NCBI GenBank assembly: GCA_963575745.1
Contig: CAUYUJ010000695.1
Span: 28,501-92,500 of the forward strand
DNA: 64,000 nucleotides
Source of the DNA: Prorocentrum cordatum
Lineage: Eukaryota; Sar; Dinophyceae; Prorocentrales; Prorocentraceae
Direction: 5' to 3'
In this document: positions 38,206 to 47,907 of the stretch, piece by piece
Layout of the letters: each line of letters starts with the position of its first letter
Numbering within the stretch: position 1 is the stretch's first letter
Notes under the pieces: model-generated
What the model was told of the DNA's origin: nothing
The model's database searches: none
What the model saw: the letters and a program-made list of their open reading frames with translations, nothing else
Translations under genes and position numbers: made by a program

Positions 38206-41200
38206 ATGGCGTCCGCGGCTGCACCCCCAGCTTTCCGCGGTACCGACCCGCCGCGCTGGTGCCCCCCGACGGGCCCGCCGCCTCCTCTGCAGCAAAACCT
38301 TCCTCCACCTCCCCCTCCTTTCTCCCGCCATTCTTCCCCTTCTTCCTCTGGGGTGGCGGAGTTGGAGACTCATGGGAGGACCGGAGGAAGGAGAGGTGGA
38401 GCTTGCACGCCATGTGCTGCGGCACCTGATCAGTCCAATGTCTCACGAGGTGCTCCGGCGCACAGCTCCTACGCCCGCCTCCCGATGGCCCCAGACGGCG
38501 CACTGTCTCTGCCTGCCAGTCGTGCCGCCAGCGAAGCCACTGCCGATGAGAGCATCCCTCAGAGCCGCCCGTCAGAGGGCACAGGCGCCAACGGTGCGAA
38601 GACAACCGCGCTATGGGTGGAGGAGCCGGAGTTGGTGGACCCTTCTAACCTCCACCTCCTCGCTACTCCTTCTCCTCCCCTCGCCGCCTCGCCCTGGCTC
38701 AACCTTGATGCTTGGCGGAGCAGCCCTCGTGCGGACACCTGTGGCTTCGAGGTCGCTGAAGGCTTTTCCTGTCCCGCGGGGTGGGGCGCCGGCGGCGCTA
38801 CGACGATTCCGCCCTATCCTGGCTGGGACGCTCCAGCGCGCGAGCCGCCCGACTTGCCTGGGCTGGCGAGTACGGTGCAACGCCCCCGCCCGCCTCCAGG
38901 GCTGGATCCTCCACCGCTTTCCATGAGCTTGCAGGCGGACTCGCCGCCAGGCTTCGCTGGGCTGGAGGGCGCCCCGCTCGCGATGGGGCCGTTCCCCACT
39001 CTCGCTGACGTGGAGGCTGGTGCTCGCGTGCCCCCGTCAAATTCCATGATCGCCATCGCTCCGACATATGGGGTTCACCTGTCAGGAGGTGCCAACTCGC
39101 AGTGGACTTTCATCGAGAAGCACGTTTCGCACCCTCTGGTGCGCACTTCCTTTCTGCCGCCGATGCACGCGTGGGACCCGCGCACGGGCTCCGACATTCA
39201 GAGCGTGGCTCCGCCACCAGGCTTCGCCGGCTTGGAAGCTGGCGCACGGGTGCCGCCTTTGGTCGACTCCCGCGCGTCCGATGCAGCGGGTGGGGGTCCG
39301 TGGCTTAGCGGCGAGCGTCTGCCGTGCACCGGGTCGTCGCCACTGCCGTTTTGGCGCCCCACGGCCGCCGTCGGTGACCGCGCGGCTGGCGGAGCCGCCG
39401 TGAGTGCGGAGTCGCCTCCTGTCGGTGGTGGCTCGCCTTCCCACGTCGGGCGGGTTGGGCCGCCGCCGGGCCTCGCCGACCCACAGGCGGGAGTTCATAC
39501 GCACCCGTCTCTCCACCCTAGCAATGTTCGCCCGGCCTCTTTGACTGCACAACCGAACCTGGAGTCCGCCGCCGTGGCGCCGCCGTCGACGCACGTCTGC
39601 GCGACCGCTGCCTTGGTTGGGACTCCGGCGCTTGTCAGCAGTATTCACCTGGTCGCTACGCCAGGCGGTACCTCGACGGCTCGGTGTCACCAGCGACATT
39701 TCGCAGACGCTCGGTCTAAGCGGGGGTCCATCCACGCCCCCGATGGGCCCGCCGCGCCACGATGTGGCGGTTGCACTGGAGCCAGGCGCCACCGCTGGTG
39801 CATCCTGGGCGGCCCGCGCAGCGGTTGCTCGCGAGTCATCCTCGACGCCCCCCCTGCTGCCACGATGGGGGTCGGTGGGCGGGGGGTCGCTTCGAGCGCT
39901 TCGGACGCGGATTCTGCTCCCAGACGCGCCACTGGCGGGCCCCCAGCGATGTTCGGGGGACCCCCTGCTGTGCACGCAGTCTCGCTTGCGAGCAGTCCCA
40001 CCACAGCGAGGGCGCCCACTGCCATCGGTAGCGTGGTGGACGCGCCAGAAACGCCCGTCCGCAGTGCCTCGACCGAAGCTGCGATCCCCACGCCTCGGGG
40101 CGCTTGCACTCGGAACGCAGCGGGCACTCAAGCAGCGGGATCACCTCCAGGCCTCATCGGCCCCGCCGCGGGCTCCTCGGGTGAAGGCGTCGCCGCAGCC
40201 GCTGCCATTGCAGCGAGGCCCCGACGCTTCTCGTGCAATCGGATCCAGGGCCCCGTCGCGTCGATCCCTGCCCGCGCTCGCGAGCGCCTGCTGGCCGACC
40301 CTCGTGGTCTGAGCCCCTCTCCGTCCCCACTGGTAGGCATGCGCCCCTCCAGCGATGCTGTTGCGGCCCCGCAGGGAGGGGTTCGTGCCGCCGGTGGAAT
40401 GTCAGGAGCGGGCTCGCCCGCGGCGGACACGACGCCCCGCGATGCGGTCCCTGCGCTCCGCTCTGGTCGAGGAGTCGCTTTCGCCGCGGGCTCCTCGGAT
40501 GAATGCGTCGCCGCAGCCACTGCCACTATAGCGCGGCCCCGTCGCCGCTCGGCCTCCACCAACAGCAACCCCGCACTCCCCGCCTTCAGGCTCCGACGTG
40601 TTCGTAGGGTCCGCACTCGGCGTGGAGGACGGCGGGGTCGTGGGGCCGCCGATGGTAGCTGCTGTACAGCTCACGCTCCAGCCCATGCTGGTGCGACTGC
40701 CTCGTCTACGGACGCCCTCGTCGGTGCTTCAGAGGCCGCTTCTGGGGCCCGTGCTCCAGGGAGCCGCAGTTCGCTGGTGCAGGTGGCGGCGGGCCCTTGC
40801 CGCGCCGCTTCCGCCGGCTCCCAGGCCGCCGGCGATGCCGCCCTCCATGGCGGCGCATCCCAACACAGGGGTGGACGCACGCGCCCTGCGTGCCCTGGCC
40901 GAGGGCTCACGCAGCGGCGAGTCGCTGAAAGCGACGACGCTGCTGCTGCCAAGCGTGCCTGGGCTGAGCGAGGCCGTGAGAGTAGGCACGCGCTCCTCCA
41001 GCGATGCTGTTACGGCCCCGCAGGGAGGAGCTCGTGCCGCTGTCGCGACTCTCGCTCTACCCCCGGCTCCCCCTCAGGGCCGAGTGGCCAGTTTGGCCAG
41101 TTTCACCATGCTGCCGGAGTCCATGCCGTCGGTGACTCAGACGCGCCGTCCTTCGGTTCTATCGGTTCTGGTGGCAGTGGGAAGCCCCTTCGAGGTGACC

Positions 41201-44200
41201 TGTCCTCAGGGGTCACAGCCGCTCCACAGGCCCCTCGATTTGACTTGTCCTCAGGGGCCGCTGCCAGTTCCGAACCCTCTCGCGTTGATTCGCCCGCAGG
41301 GGATTTAGACCCGAGGTCGTCTGCACCTGCCAGCACCACGCCATGCCATTCTGGTCGGTTTCACCGCGGTGCTGAGGCCCACGCTCCTGGGGCTTCAGCC
41401 CGTGCCAGCACGGGCATTGGCAGATCTGCGCCCTTCGTGGCCGATCTGTCCGCCTTGCTGCGCCTGTTCCCAGGCGCCAGCATCGACGTCACCCACTGGG
41501 CCGCTGCTCTTGCCCAGGTCGGGATGGGGACTCGATGTTCCCTTGCCGCTTTTACCCGCACTTCCCTCTGCGCGCCGGATTGGGACGACTCGTACCTGTC
41601 GGAGTCGGTTCCCCGCGATCCATGGCCGTGCCCTCCGTCGCCGCCTTTACCGCCGCCGCCTGGCCACCTGTCGGGTCGCGCGCGTGAGCGCTGGCGTGTG
41701 AGGCGCGCCGCCCGCACGTTGTCGCAGCATGCTGTTGTTGCGCTCAACTGGCTCACCCTGGGCCATCCGAGCTTCGCTCCCGCCGAAGCCAAAGTGCGGG
41801 CAACGGTCACACCCTGCCAGGAGGGTATCCGCAGTCGCCTCGAGCGTCTGTGTCGGATCGCAGTTCGCCTTGCCCGCGGCGGCAAGAGCGACCTTGGTCG
41901 AGCTTTCGCTAAGTTCGACTCTACCGAAGTCTCGCTCCATGGCCTGGCCACCCATGTCGCAGCTCTTGAGGCTTCTTTCACATCCTCTTCCCAAGTGCCC
42001 GCCCCCATGCGGCAACTCCCCGTCAGCGCGACGCCCTTGGCTAGCTCGTTGGCGGCCGCGGCAGGCTGGGACTCCACCCAGGCTGAGCCTTTCGACCTTC
42101 GGGTCCAGGCGTCCCGCATCAAGTGGGATTACTCGCCTACGTTTGATCCCACTCCGTACTTGTCCGGCCTGGTACGTTCCGCCTTTCACGACCCCGACGT
42201 CATGCGGCTACCAGAGGACGAGTGGCCTTCGGGCTTTTCGGGTGCTCGTGTGCACATGGACCGCGAGCAGCTCTGGGAGCTCCTGCGCAAGTGGGACTCT
42301 TGTGGCGCCCTGTATCTGACTCCCTCCGACAACCTCGCCTGGGACGAGGCTTGTGGAGCGTTCAGGGTCCCGAAGGACGAGGCTTATGACCGTCTCATCC
42401 TGAACCCGACGGTAGTAAACAGTCGTTGCAACAGCGTGTCCTCCAGCACTCAACGCCTTGGCCAGGGTTTCCTTCTGTGCCGCCTGGGGCTCGCGCCCGG
42501 GGAATGGCTGGTGGTCTCATGCGACGACCTGCGCGAGTTCTACTACACGTTCAAGGTCCCGCCCGCTCGTGCTCGCCGCAACGCCCTCCGTGTCAAGCTC
42601 CCCAGCTCGCGGTTCAGAGGCTTCGACGCGTGGCGGGAGGACCTTGAGGGGTTGGACGTTTCTCCCTGCCTTAATGCGCTGGCCATGGGTGACAACATGG
42701 CAGTGGAAATCGCCAACTCCGCACACGAGGGCGTGCTGCGCAGCTTCGGCGCGCTCCGGCCTACCGAGCAGGCGGTGCATCGTCTGCCGTTCCCTCGGGG
42801 GCCGTACGTCGAGATGTTAAACATCGACGACCACACGGGCTTTCAGAAGCTCTCGTGGCGCGGGAGCGCCCCGCGCCCCGACGACCCGACACGCCGCGAC
42901 AGGGAGGTCTTTGCTGCGTGCGATCGCGGCTACCCCCGGGTGGGTCTCATTCAGCACCCCGGGAAGAGAGCCAGGGGCGAGACCCACAAAGTCGTTGTCG
43001 GCGCCGAGGTGGAAGGCAGGATCGGCATAGTGTGTGCTCCCCTGGTTCGCACTGTGGCCCTTTGCCGCCTGACTCTGATCCAGGTGTTCCTCGGTCGCTC
43101 GACCCGGGCGTTGTTGAGCTCGCTCGTGGGCTGTTGGGTGCAGGTGTTTTTGTATCGACGTCCCATCTTGTCGATATTCACTCACATCTACACCTTCATC
43201 TCGACTCTTCCCGACGACGGGCTTGAGTATGAGCTTCCGTCTTCGGTTCGCGACGAGTTGCAAGCGTGCACGTACCTAGCTTTCGTTGCGATGACCGACC
43301 TACGGGCGACGCCTTGCCCTGAAGTGTACGGCACGGATGCCTCCCTCGGCTGGGGCGGGGTTGTCCGCAGCGACATCAGTTCGCACCTGTCGCAAGAATT
43401 GTGGCGGCGCTCCGAGCATGGCGGCTGGCATACTCGTCTCCACGACCGCCATCTGCTCATGGTTCTGAGCCGCGGGGAACCTTTAGGCCCCGAGTTGACC
43501 CAGCTGCACCGCGAGGCCGGGCTTCCTTCCCTCGAGCTCCCCATCGCACCGCGCTGGGTCAGTGAGTTGTCGGAGGCGCTGCGTTTCCGCTTAGCTTATA
43601 AGTGGGAATTTCGCATGCCCCGCCACATCAACATCCTGGAGACCACCGTGTTCAAGAGTCTGTGCAAGTACTGTTGCATCCGCAACCCTGACTCACGGAT
43701 CCCTGTTCTCTTGGATTCTCAAGTGGCACTAGGCGCGGCCGCCCACGGTCGGAGCAGCAGCCCTGGCCTTTCGCATGTGTTGAGCACCTCCTTGCCGTAC
43801 ATTTTGGGGGGCGGGCTCTACATGGGCGGGCTCTATGTTCCGACCGACGTCCACCGAGCGGACGACCCCACGCGCAATCGCCCTGTTCGCCCCCCCTCGC
43901 GTGTCGAGCCTGCTTGGTTGCTTGACATCGACGAGGGGCGCTTTGAGCGATTCGACATGATAGCGGCCGCCGACGCCGCATCCGCCTACCCGACTTGTCT
44001 GTGGGGCCGGTTCGTGCTGCAAGTTCTGGCTCGCAGCCCCGCCGCGGGCGCGGGCCCGCTCGGGCTCCCCGCGGATCGCCACGTGCGAGCGCCAGCCCAG
44101 GTCGACAGGGGAGACGCGACGGCCTCCGCCGAGGCCCGCGGCGCATATGAAAGCGCCGCGCCGCGCAGGGGGACTCCCTTTTCCGTCGAGGTGCCCTCGA

Positions 44201-47178
44201 GCGCGGCAGCGGTGAGCTTCTCCGCGTCGCGATGCACTCGCGCCCGTGACAGCCTGCCGGCCGCCCCTCGGGTACCAAGCCCTTCGCCGTCCCCACCGGT
44301 AGGCATGCGCCTCTCCAGCGATGCTGTTACGGCCCCGCAGGGAGGAGTTCGTGCCGCCGGCGGGGGACCAGGAGAGGGTGCGCCCGAGCGGAGGTCACGC
44401 GCCAAGTGCGACGCAATCGCCGCTGCTCGACCTGGTACGCCTGCGGGGGACACTCACCTCGTCTCGCTTCTGTCGAAGGCAACCGGCTCGGCTCCCGCTT
44501 CGTTGGGGGGTCTTCTGGGTCGTCCACCCGTCGCGATTCAGACTCGCCACCGCCAAGCTCGTGCCGCCAAACTTGCTGCTGCGCACGGCCTGCTCCACCT
44601 GGAGCGCGGTGCGACCACTGATCGCGTGAACGCTCAGTTTCGACGGCTGGGTTGGGCCTGCCATCCCGGCCGCGATACGTCGATCGAGGCCAGCAAGAAA
44701 TGGCGTGCTCTCTGTGACGCCAAAGCCTTCATCCTCGGGCCTGGGCGCGATGTGGTTGGCTCCGATGCCCCGGCCTCTGGCGGCGCTACTCGCCGTGCTT
44801 CAGGCGGAGGGCTCTTGGCGGCGGGAAGGCGTGACGACACGAACCGCTCGCGCGGGGTCACCACTCGGGATTCGGCTCTCGACGCCTCCCTTGGTGCTCG
44901 CCCCCGCGGCGTGCCGGGGGAGCGTCGGAACGCCCATGGTGCGTATCCAAACGCAGAGCCGAGCGCGGTCGCTAGCTGGTGCGATTCAGGGTCGCGGGCT
45001 GCGCCACGTTGCGCAGTGCAGACCCCCGCGATGCCCACTGCCGCCATGCGACGCACGCAAGCTCGCCTGGAGGCCGACCTGAGGGCCGCCCATACCGCGG
45101 TCGCGGCGCTCCCGTCCTTTCGAGCCAGCACCTTGCCCCCCTTGCCAGGGTGCCGCACCGACGCCCATAGCGTCGCGCCGCGCGCCAGCTCTGCGCCTGC
45201 CCTGCTGGCCGGGCGCTCGCAGGGCGCAGCGGTTATGCTGCGTGCTACCCGCGAGCGGGCTGCCATTGCGGCCACCGCCGGGGCGGCACAACCCAGAGCC
45301 GTGCTTCCGTGGGGCCACAGCGCAGCACGCAGCGAGGTGTCGCCGGTTCCCAGCCTTCCCGACTCCTGCTGCGCCGACAAGCGTGCCGACTCCTGCGACG
45401 CCCAGCTCACCGAGTCCCGCGGCGACCAGCTCACTGACTGTCATCCCTCCCAGCTCACCGACTTTCGCACCGACCAGCTCGCTGACTCCCGCGTCGACCA
45501 GATCGCCGACTCGCGCGCCGAGGGGCTCGCCGACGCCCGTGCCGTCCAGCGCGCTGACGCCTTCACTTGGTCCGACTCCCGTGCCGATCCGCTCACCGGG
45601 TTAGCACTGCGCACCGGCCGGGTCGTGGGCCCGACGACCACGGTTGCGAAGCGCGTGCGGGACGAACGGCGCGCTTTGGCACGGTTCCGCGCCTCGGTCG
45701 ATGCTTGCGACGCCGCCCTTACCGAAGTTGAATTCGGTCGAGGCGCGGAGGCTGGGGGCCCAAGTCCGGTTGAGCTTTTGCAGTCGTCCTTGGCCGAGCT
45801 CGAGCGCCAGAAGGCGGCGTTGCGCATCGCCCGCTCTCGCACTGCCGAATGCATCAGAGGTTGCGTTTCCGCTTCGGGCTTTTCGGGTGGAGGCGCCGCC
45901 GCAGCCGATGCCGGCGCGCCCCTGAGTGCTCCCACCACGGCCGGTAGCGCTACGCACCGCCAATCGGGAGTCGCGCCGAGCACCGGCGATGTCAGCGAGG
46001 CCCCCCGCGCCGAACAGCGCAAACGCAGGCGTGTTCGGGCGCTCGCCGGAGCGGCAGCTACCACTCCGGCCAATTCGTCTGGTCGCGAGCCGCCCGCGCC
46101 AGCCTTCGTGGCAGGGCGCCAGGAGTGGCCTGCCTCTCTGTCGCCTGCGTTTCCCGAGGGGGCTTCCGAGGCCCTCGGGGTGCAGGTGGACAGCCACTGT
46201 CGGCTCGTCCCCTCTTGCGACGACCAGCGCACTCGTTCGCTTAAAGCGTTTGACGTGTGGTGCGTCGAGCACACAGGTGTGGCACTTGCCACTTGGGCCC
46301 GCAGCGGCATCTTGCTCGGGAGAGCGCTCGCGACCTTCGGCGCGTGGTTGTACGATGCTGGCCTCCCCCGCCTCGCCCTTGTGAATGCGATCCGGGGAGC
46401 GCGGGCTCTTCAGCCCCAGTGGAGGGGCGTCCTCACCGAGGCGTGGGATGTGGCAAAACGGTGGATCCCTTCCAAGCCTCCCTGTCCCATCCCACCGCTG
46501 CCACGTGCTTTGCTGCGCGCCATGGTTGCGTTGTGCCTCGCATGGGACTGGCCTGATATGGCCACCCTGCTGCTTGCCGTGTTCACTATGTCCGTGAGGC
46601 CTGGTGAGTTGGCAACCGCCCGCCGGAGCGACCTCACTCTGCCCATTGACCGCCGTGAGTCCGCGGGCGACGCTTTGCTGAGCATCTCTGTTCCGGAGGC
46701 CCAGGGGTCGGGCGGAGAGCGTCAACACGCTCGGTGCTCCGACCGAGCAGTGGTCAGGATGATGGAGCTGGTCTTCAGAGATTTGACTCCCACCGATCCC
46801 CTGTTGACCTTCGGTCAAAGCGGCTTCCGTACTCGGTGGCTCGATCTTCTTTCGGCGCTGGGCGTCCCGCTCGCCAGAGCGCCATCGGGGTTCGATCTGT
46901 CCCCTGCGCTGCGCTTCAGAACCGATATTTCGGACGGCATTACTCGCGTCTTCTGGCGTGATCGCTGGCGGCAAGCTTCCAGTACGGAGCGATATCTTTA
47001 CGATGTTGCCGCCTCTGCAGTCCTCCCATCATTGGCTGAAGCTGCTCGGGACCGTGTTTCTTACCTCGCCGACTCCAGCGACTTCCTCGTCGCATCCTTT
47101 CTGAATGTTGGCCCGGCTGTGTGGCCCATTCAGCTCGCGGCCGCCCGCCGAAACCTTGTCACTTCGCAAGGGCTTTGA
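38206..47178 (+). CDS. DIRS polyprotein: Gag-like, RT, RNase H, J-like domain, tyrosine recombinase
   Basis: The frame is open from 37783; the first ATG is 38206 (CCCATGGCG), 2990 residues. Residues 1 to about 1100 are Pro/Ala/Gly-rich with repeated PPGFAGLE.GARVP modules, Gag-like but unassigned. RT follows, with LTPSDNLAWDE, RLILNPTVVN, CDDLREFYYTF (near D1440) and NIDDHTGF (YxDD-type, near 1540). RNase H has YGTDASLGWGG (near 1710), NILET, LLDSQVALGAAAHGRSSSP and VPTDVHRADDPTR, typical of DIRS elements. Residues about 2117-2178 resemble a J-domain with HPG (His2153) in place of HPD. A degenerate QLTDSR repeat follows. The C-terminal recombinase has SVRPGEL (Arg2798), ALRFR (Arg2903), RDRWRQASSTERYLYD (Tyr2930 or 2932); the usual HxxR histidine is not evident. 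No N6-methyltransferase is seen. Confidence 0.88.
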   Translation: MASAAAPPAFRGTDPPRWCPPTGPPPPLQQNLPPPPPPFSRHSSPSSSGVAELETHGRTGGRRGGACTPCAAAPDQSNVSRGAPAHSSYARLPMAPDGALSLPASRAASEATADESIPQSRPSEGTGANGAKTTALWVEEPELVDPSNLHLLATPSPPLAASPWLNLDAWRSSPRADTCGFEVAEGFSCPAGWGAGGATTIPPYPGWDAPAREPPDLPGLASTVQRPRPPPGLDPPPLSMSLQADSPPGFAGLEGAPLAMGPFPTLADVEAGARVPPSNSMIAIAPTYGVHLSGGANSQWTFIEKHVSHPLVRTSFLPPMHAWDPRTGSDIQSVAPPPGFAGLEAGARVPPLVDSRASDAAGGGPWLSGERLPCTGSSPLPFWRPTAAVGDRAAGGAAVSAESPPVGGGSPSHVGRVGPPPGLADPQAGVHTHPSLHPSNVRPASLTAQPNLESAAVAPPSTHVCATAALVGTPALVSSIHLVATPGGTSTARCHQRHFADARSKRGSIHAPDGPAAPRCGGCTGARRHRWCILGGPRSGCSRVILDAPPAATMGVGGRGVASSASDADSAPRRATGGPPAMFGGPPAVHAVSLASSPTTARAPTAIGSVVDAPETPVRSASTEAAIPTPRGACTRNAAGTQAAGSPPGLIGPAAGSSGEGVAAAAAIAARPRRFSCNRIQGPVASIPARARERLLADPRGLSPSPSPLVGMRPSSDAVAAPQGGVRAAGGMSGAGSPAADTTPRDAVPALRSGRGVAFAAGSSDECVAAATATIARPRRRSASTNSNPALPAFRLRRVRRVRTRRGGRRGRGAADGSCCTAHAPAHAGATASSTDALVGASEAASGARAPGSRSSLVQVAAGPCRAASAGSQAAGDAALHGGASQHRGGRTRPACPGRGLTQRRVAESDDAAAAKRAWAERGRESRHALLQRCCYGPAGRSSCRCRDSRSTPGSPSGPSGQFGQFHHAAGVHAVGDSDAPSFGSIGSGGSGKPLRGDLSSGVTAAPQAPRFDLSSGAAASSEPSRVDSPAGDLDPRSSAPASTTPCHSGRFHRGAEAHAPGASARASTGIGRSAPFVADLSALLRLFPGASIDVTHWAAALAQVGMGTRCSLAAFTRTSLCAPDWDDSYLSESVPRDPWPCPPSPPLPPPPGHLSGRARERWRVRRAARTLSQHAVVALNWLTLGHPSFAPAEAKVRATVTPCQEGIRSRLERLCRIAVRLARGGKSDLGRAFAKFDSTEVSLHGLATHVAALEASFTSSSQVPAPMRQLPVSATPLASSLAAAAGWDSTQAEPFDLRVQASRIKWDYSPTFDPTPYLSGLVRSAFHDPDVMRLPEDEWPSGFSGARVHMDREQLWELLRKWDSCGALYLTPSDNLAWDEACGAFRVPKDEAYDRLILNPTVVNSRCNSVSSSTQRLGQGFLLCRLGLAPGEWLVVSCDDLREFYYTFKVPPARARRNALRVKLPSSRFRGFDAWREDLEGLDVSPCLNALAMGDNMAVEIANSAHEGVLRSFGALRPTEQAVHRLPFPRGPYVEMLNIDDHTGFQKLSWRGSAPRPDDPTRRDREVFAACDRGYPRVGLIQHPGKRARGETHKVVVGAEVEGRIGIVCAPLVRTVALCRLTLIQVFLGRSTRALLSSLVGCWVQVFLYRRPILSIFTHIYTFISTLPDDGLEYELPSSVRDELQACTYLAFVAMTDLRATPCPEVYGTDASLGWGGVVRSDISSHLSQELWRRSEHGGWHTRLHDRHLLMVLSRGEPLGPELTQLHREAGLPSLELPIAPRWVSELSEALRFRLAYKWEFRMPRHINILETTVFKSLCKYCCIRNPDSRIPVLLDSQVALGAAAHGRSSSPGLSHVLSTSLPYILGGGLYMGGLYVPTDVHRADDPTRNRPVRPPSRVEPAWLLDIDEGRFERFDMIAAADAASAYPTCLWGRFVLQVLARSPAAGAGPLGLPADRHVRAPAQVDRGDATASAEARGAYESAAPRRGTPFSVEVPSSAAAVSFSASRCTRARDSLPAAPRVPSPSPSPPVGMRLSSDAVTAPQGGVRAAGGGPGEGAPERRSRAKCDAIAAARPGTPAGDTHLVSLLSKATGSAPASLGGLLGRPPVAIQTRHRQARAAKLAAAHGLLHLERGATTDRVNAQFRRLGWACHPGRDTSIEASKKWRALCDAKAFILGPGRDVVGSDAPASGGATRRASGGGLLAAGRRDDTNRSRGVTTRDSALDASLGARPRGVPGERRNAHGAYPNAEPSAVASWCDSGSRAAPRCAVQTPAMPTAAMRRTQARLEADLRAAHTAVAALPSFRASTLPPLPGCRTDAHSVAPRASSAPALLAGRSQGAAVMLRATRERAAIAATAGAAQPRAVLPWGHSAARSEVSPVPSLPDSCCADKRADSCDAQLTESRGDQLTDCHPSQLTDFRTDQLADSRVDQIADSRAEGLADARAVQRADAFTWSDSRADPLTGLALRTGRVVGPTTTVAKRVRDERRALARFRASVDACDAALTEVEFGRGAEAGGPSPVELLQSSLAELERQKAALRIARSRTAECIRGCVSASGFSGGGAAAADAGAPLSAPTTAGSATHRQSGVAPSTGDVSEAPRAEQRKRRRVRALAGAAATTPANSSGREPPAPAFVAGRQEWPASLSPAFPEGASEALGVQVDSHCRLVPSCDDQRTRSLKAFDVWCVEHTGVALATWARSGILLGRALATFGAWLYDAGLPRLALVNAIRGARALQPQWRGVLTEAWDVAKRWIPSKPPCPIPPLPRALLRAMVALCLAWDWPDMATLLLAVFTMSVRPGELATARRSDLTLPIDRRESAGDALLSISVPEAQGSGGERQHARCSDRAVVRMMELVFRDLTPTDPLLTFGQSGFRTRWLDLLSALGVPLARAPSGFDLSPALRFRTDISDGITRVFWRDRWRQASSTERYLYDVAASAVLPSLAEAARDRVSYLADSSDFLVASFLNVGPAVWPIQLAAARRNLVTSQGL

Positions 47179-47189
47179 GCCTGGGTGTG

Positions 47190-47354
47190 GCTGCTGCGGC
47201 CTCCCTTGGCCGCCCGGGTGCCCTCGTTGAACGAGGCCGCCTGAGAGCGTCGCACGGCCCGCCCGCGTAGGCCTGTCCCGCCTTACGGGCCGCCGCGGGC
47301 GCGCGCCGCGCGTTCGCCCTGAGACGACTGCTCACTTGCGCAGCGTGCGGGGAT
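47190..47354 (+). repeat. DIRS split repeat B1
   Basis: Begins GCTGCTGCGGCCTCCCTTGG twelve bases after the ORF stop and ends GCAGCGTGCGGGGAT. Contains the self-complementary CCTCGTTGAACGAGG. Confidence 0.95.
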
Positions 47355-47411
47355 GCTTCTTCTTATCCCCATCGCGCCCGCTGATTGCAGTCGTCTGCAG
47401 CTTCTCGGCCC
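47354..47411 (+). repeat. DIRS split repeat A2
   Basis: Shares the T at 47354 with B1. Identical to A1. Confidence 0.95.
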
Positions 47412-47454
47412 CCTCCCTCTCTCCTCCCTCCTTCTTCGAAGGCTGACCTGCGGC

Positions 47455-47619
47455 GCTGCTGCGGCCTCCCTTGGCCGCCCGGGTGCCCTCGTTGAACGAG
47501 GCCGCCTGAGAGCGTCGCACGGCCCGCCCGCGTAGGCCTGTCCCGCCTTACGGGCCGCCGCGGGCGCGCGCCGCGCGTTCGCCCTGAGACGACTGCTCAC
47601 TTGCGCAGCGCGCGGGGAT
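47455..47619 (+). repeat. DIRS split repeat B2
   Basis: Matches B1 except GCAGCGCGCGGGGAT for GCAGCGTGCGGGGAT. The element ends at T 47619. Confidence 0.95.
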
Positions 47620-47748
47620 CCTGTATTCTGGCAGTTCTCGGCCCCCAGGGCCATCAAGCAGGGGCCCAGGACGAAAGCAAGCTCCCCGGGGAGGTGGTCG
47701 GGAGGCGTGCGGCCGCGCATGGAGAGAGCCTCCTCGTCGGGTGTCTGT

Positions 47749-47907
47749 CAGGAGGGGGAAAAACACAGACACAATTCACCGTCGATCCCAATGAACATAT
47801 GGGAAAATATGGGAAGTGGGGGGGGGGAGACAGAAACCCAGAAGATATTTGAACATATGGGGATTCTTGTTATTTGTGTGTATTTGTTTGTGTGTCCCAG
47901 GGCCCCT
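47749..47907 (+). mobile_element. F8 introner-like repeat, full copy
   Basis: CAGGAGGGGGAAAAACACAG, GTCGATCCCAATGAACATAT, GAGACAGAAACCCAGAAGAT and TTTGTGTGTCCCAGGGCCCC. Confidence 0.8.

Larger units (their letters stand above)
37752..47619 (+). mobile_element. Complete DIRS-order retrotransposon with split direct repeats
   Basis: Repeat A occurs at 37752-37809 and 47354-47411 (58 bp each) and repeat B at 47190-47354 and 47455-47619 (165 bp each, one T/C difference), giving A1-ORF-B1-A2-B2. This is the PAT/Ngaro layout within the DIRS order, which uses a tyrosine recombinase and leaves no target duplication. The B1/A2 junction GGGGATGCTTCTT contains both ends joined: B2 ends GGGGAT and A1 begins TGCTTCTT, sharing a single T as crossover core. 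The single ORF encodes RT, RNase H and a recombinase. Near-identity of the repeats implies a young, possibly intact copy. Length 9868 bp. Confidence 0.9.

Noticed and set aside
39082-41308. Other-frame ORFs inside the DIRS Gag-like region as separate genes
   Set aside because: Most look like shadows. The 40598-41308 frame contains a repeated module also found in the main frame, so it is reported as a possible frame-shifted block, not a gene.
45441-46974. 457-codon minus-strand frame over the recombinase region
   Set aside because: Arg/Ala/Gly-rich shadow; the plus strand carries recognisable recombinase motifs.
37752-47619. LTR retrotransposon interpretation of the second large element
   Set aside because: No flanking LTRs; split A/B repeats, DIRS-like RNase H and a recombinase in place of a DDE integrase.
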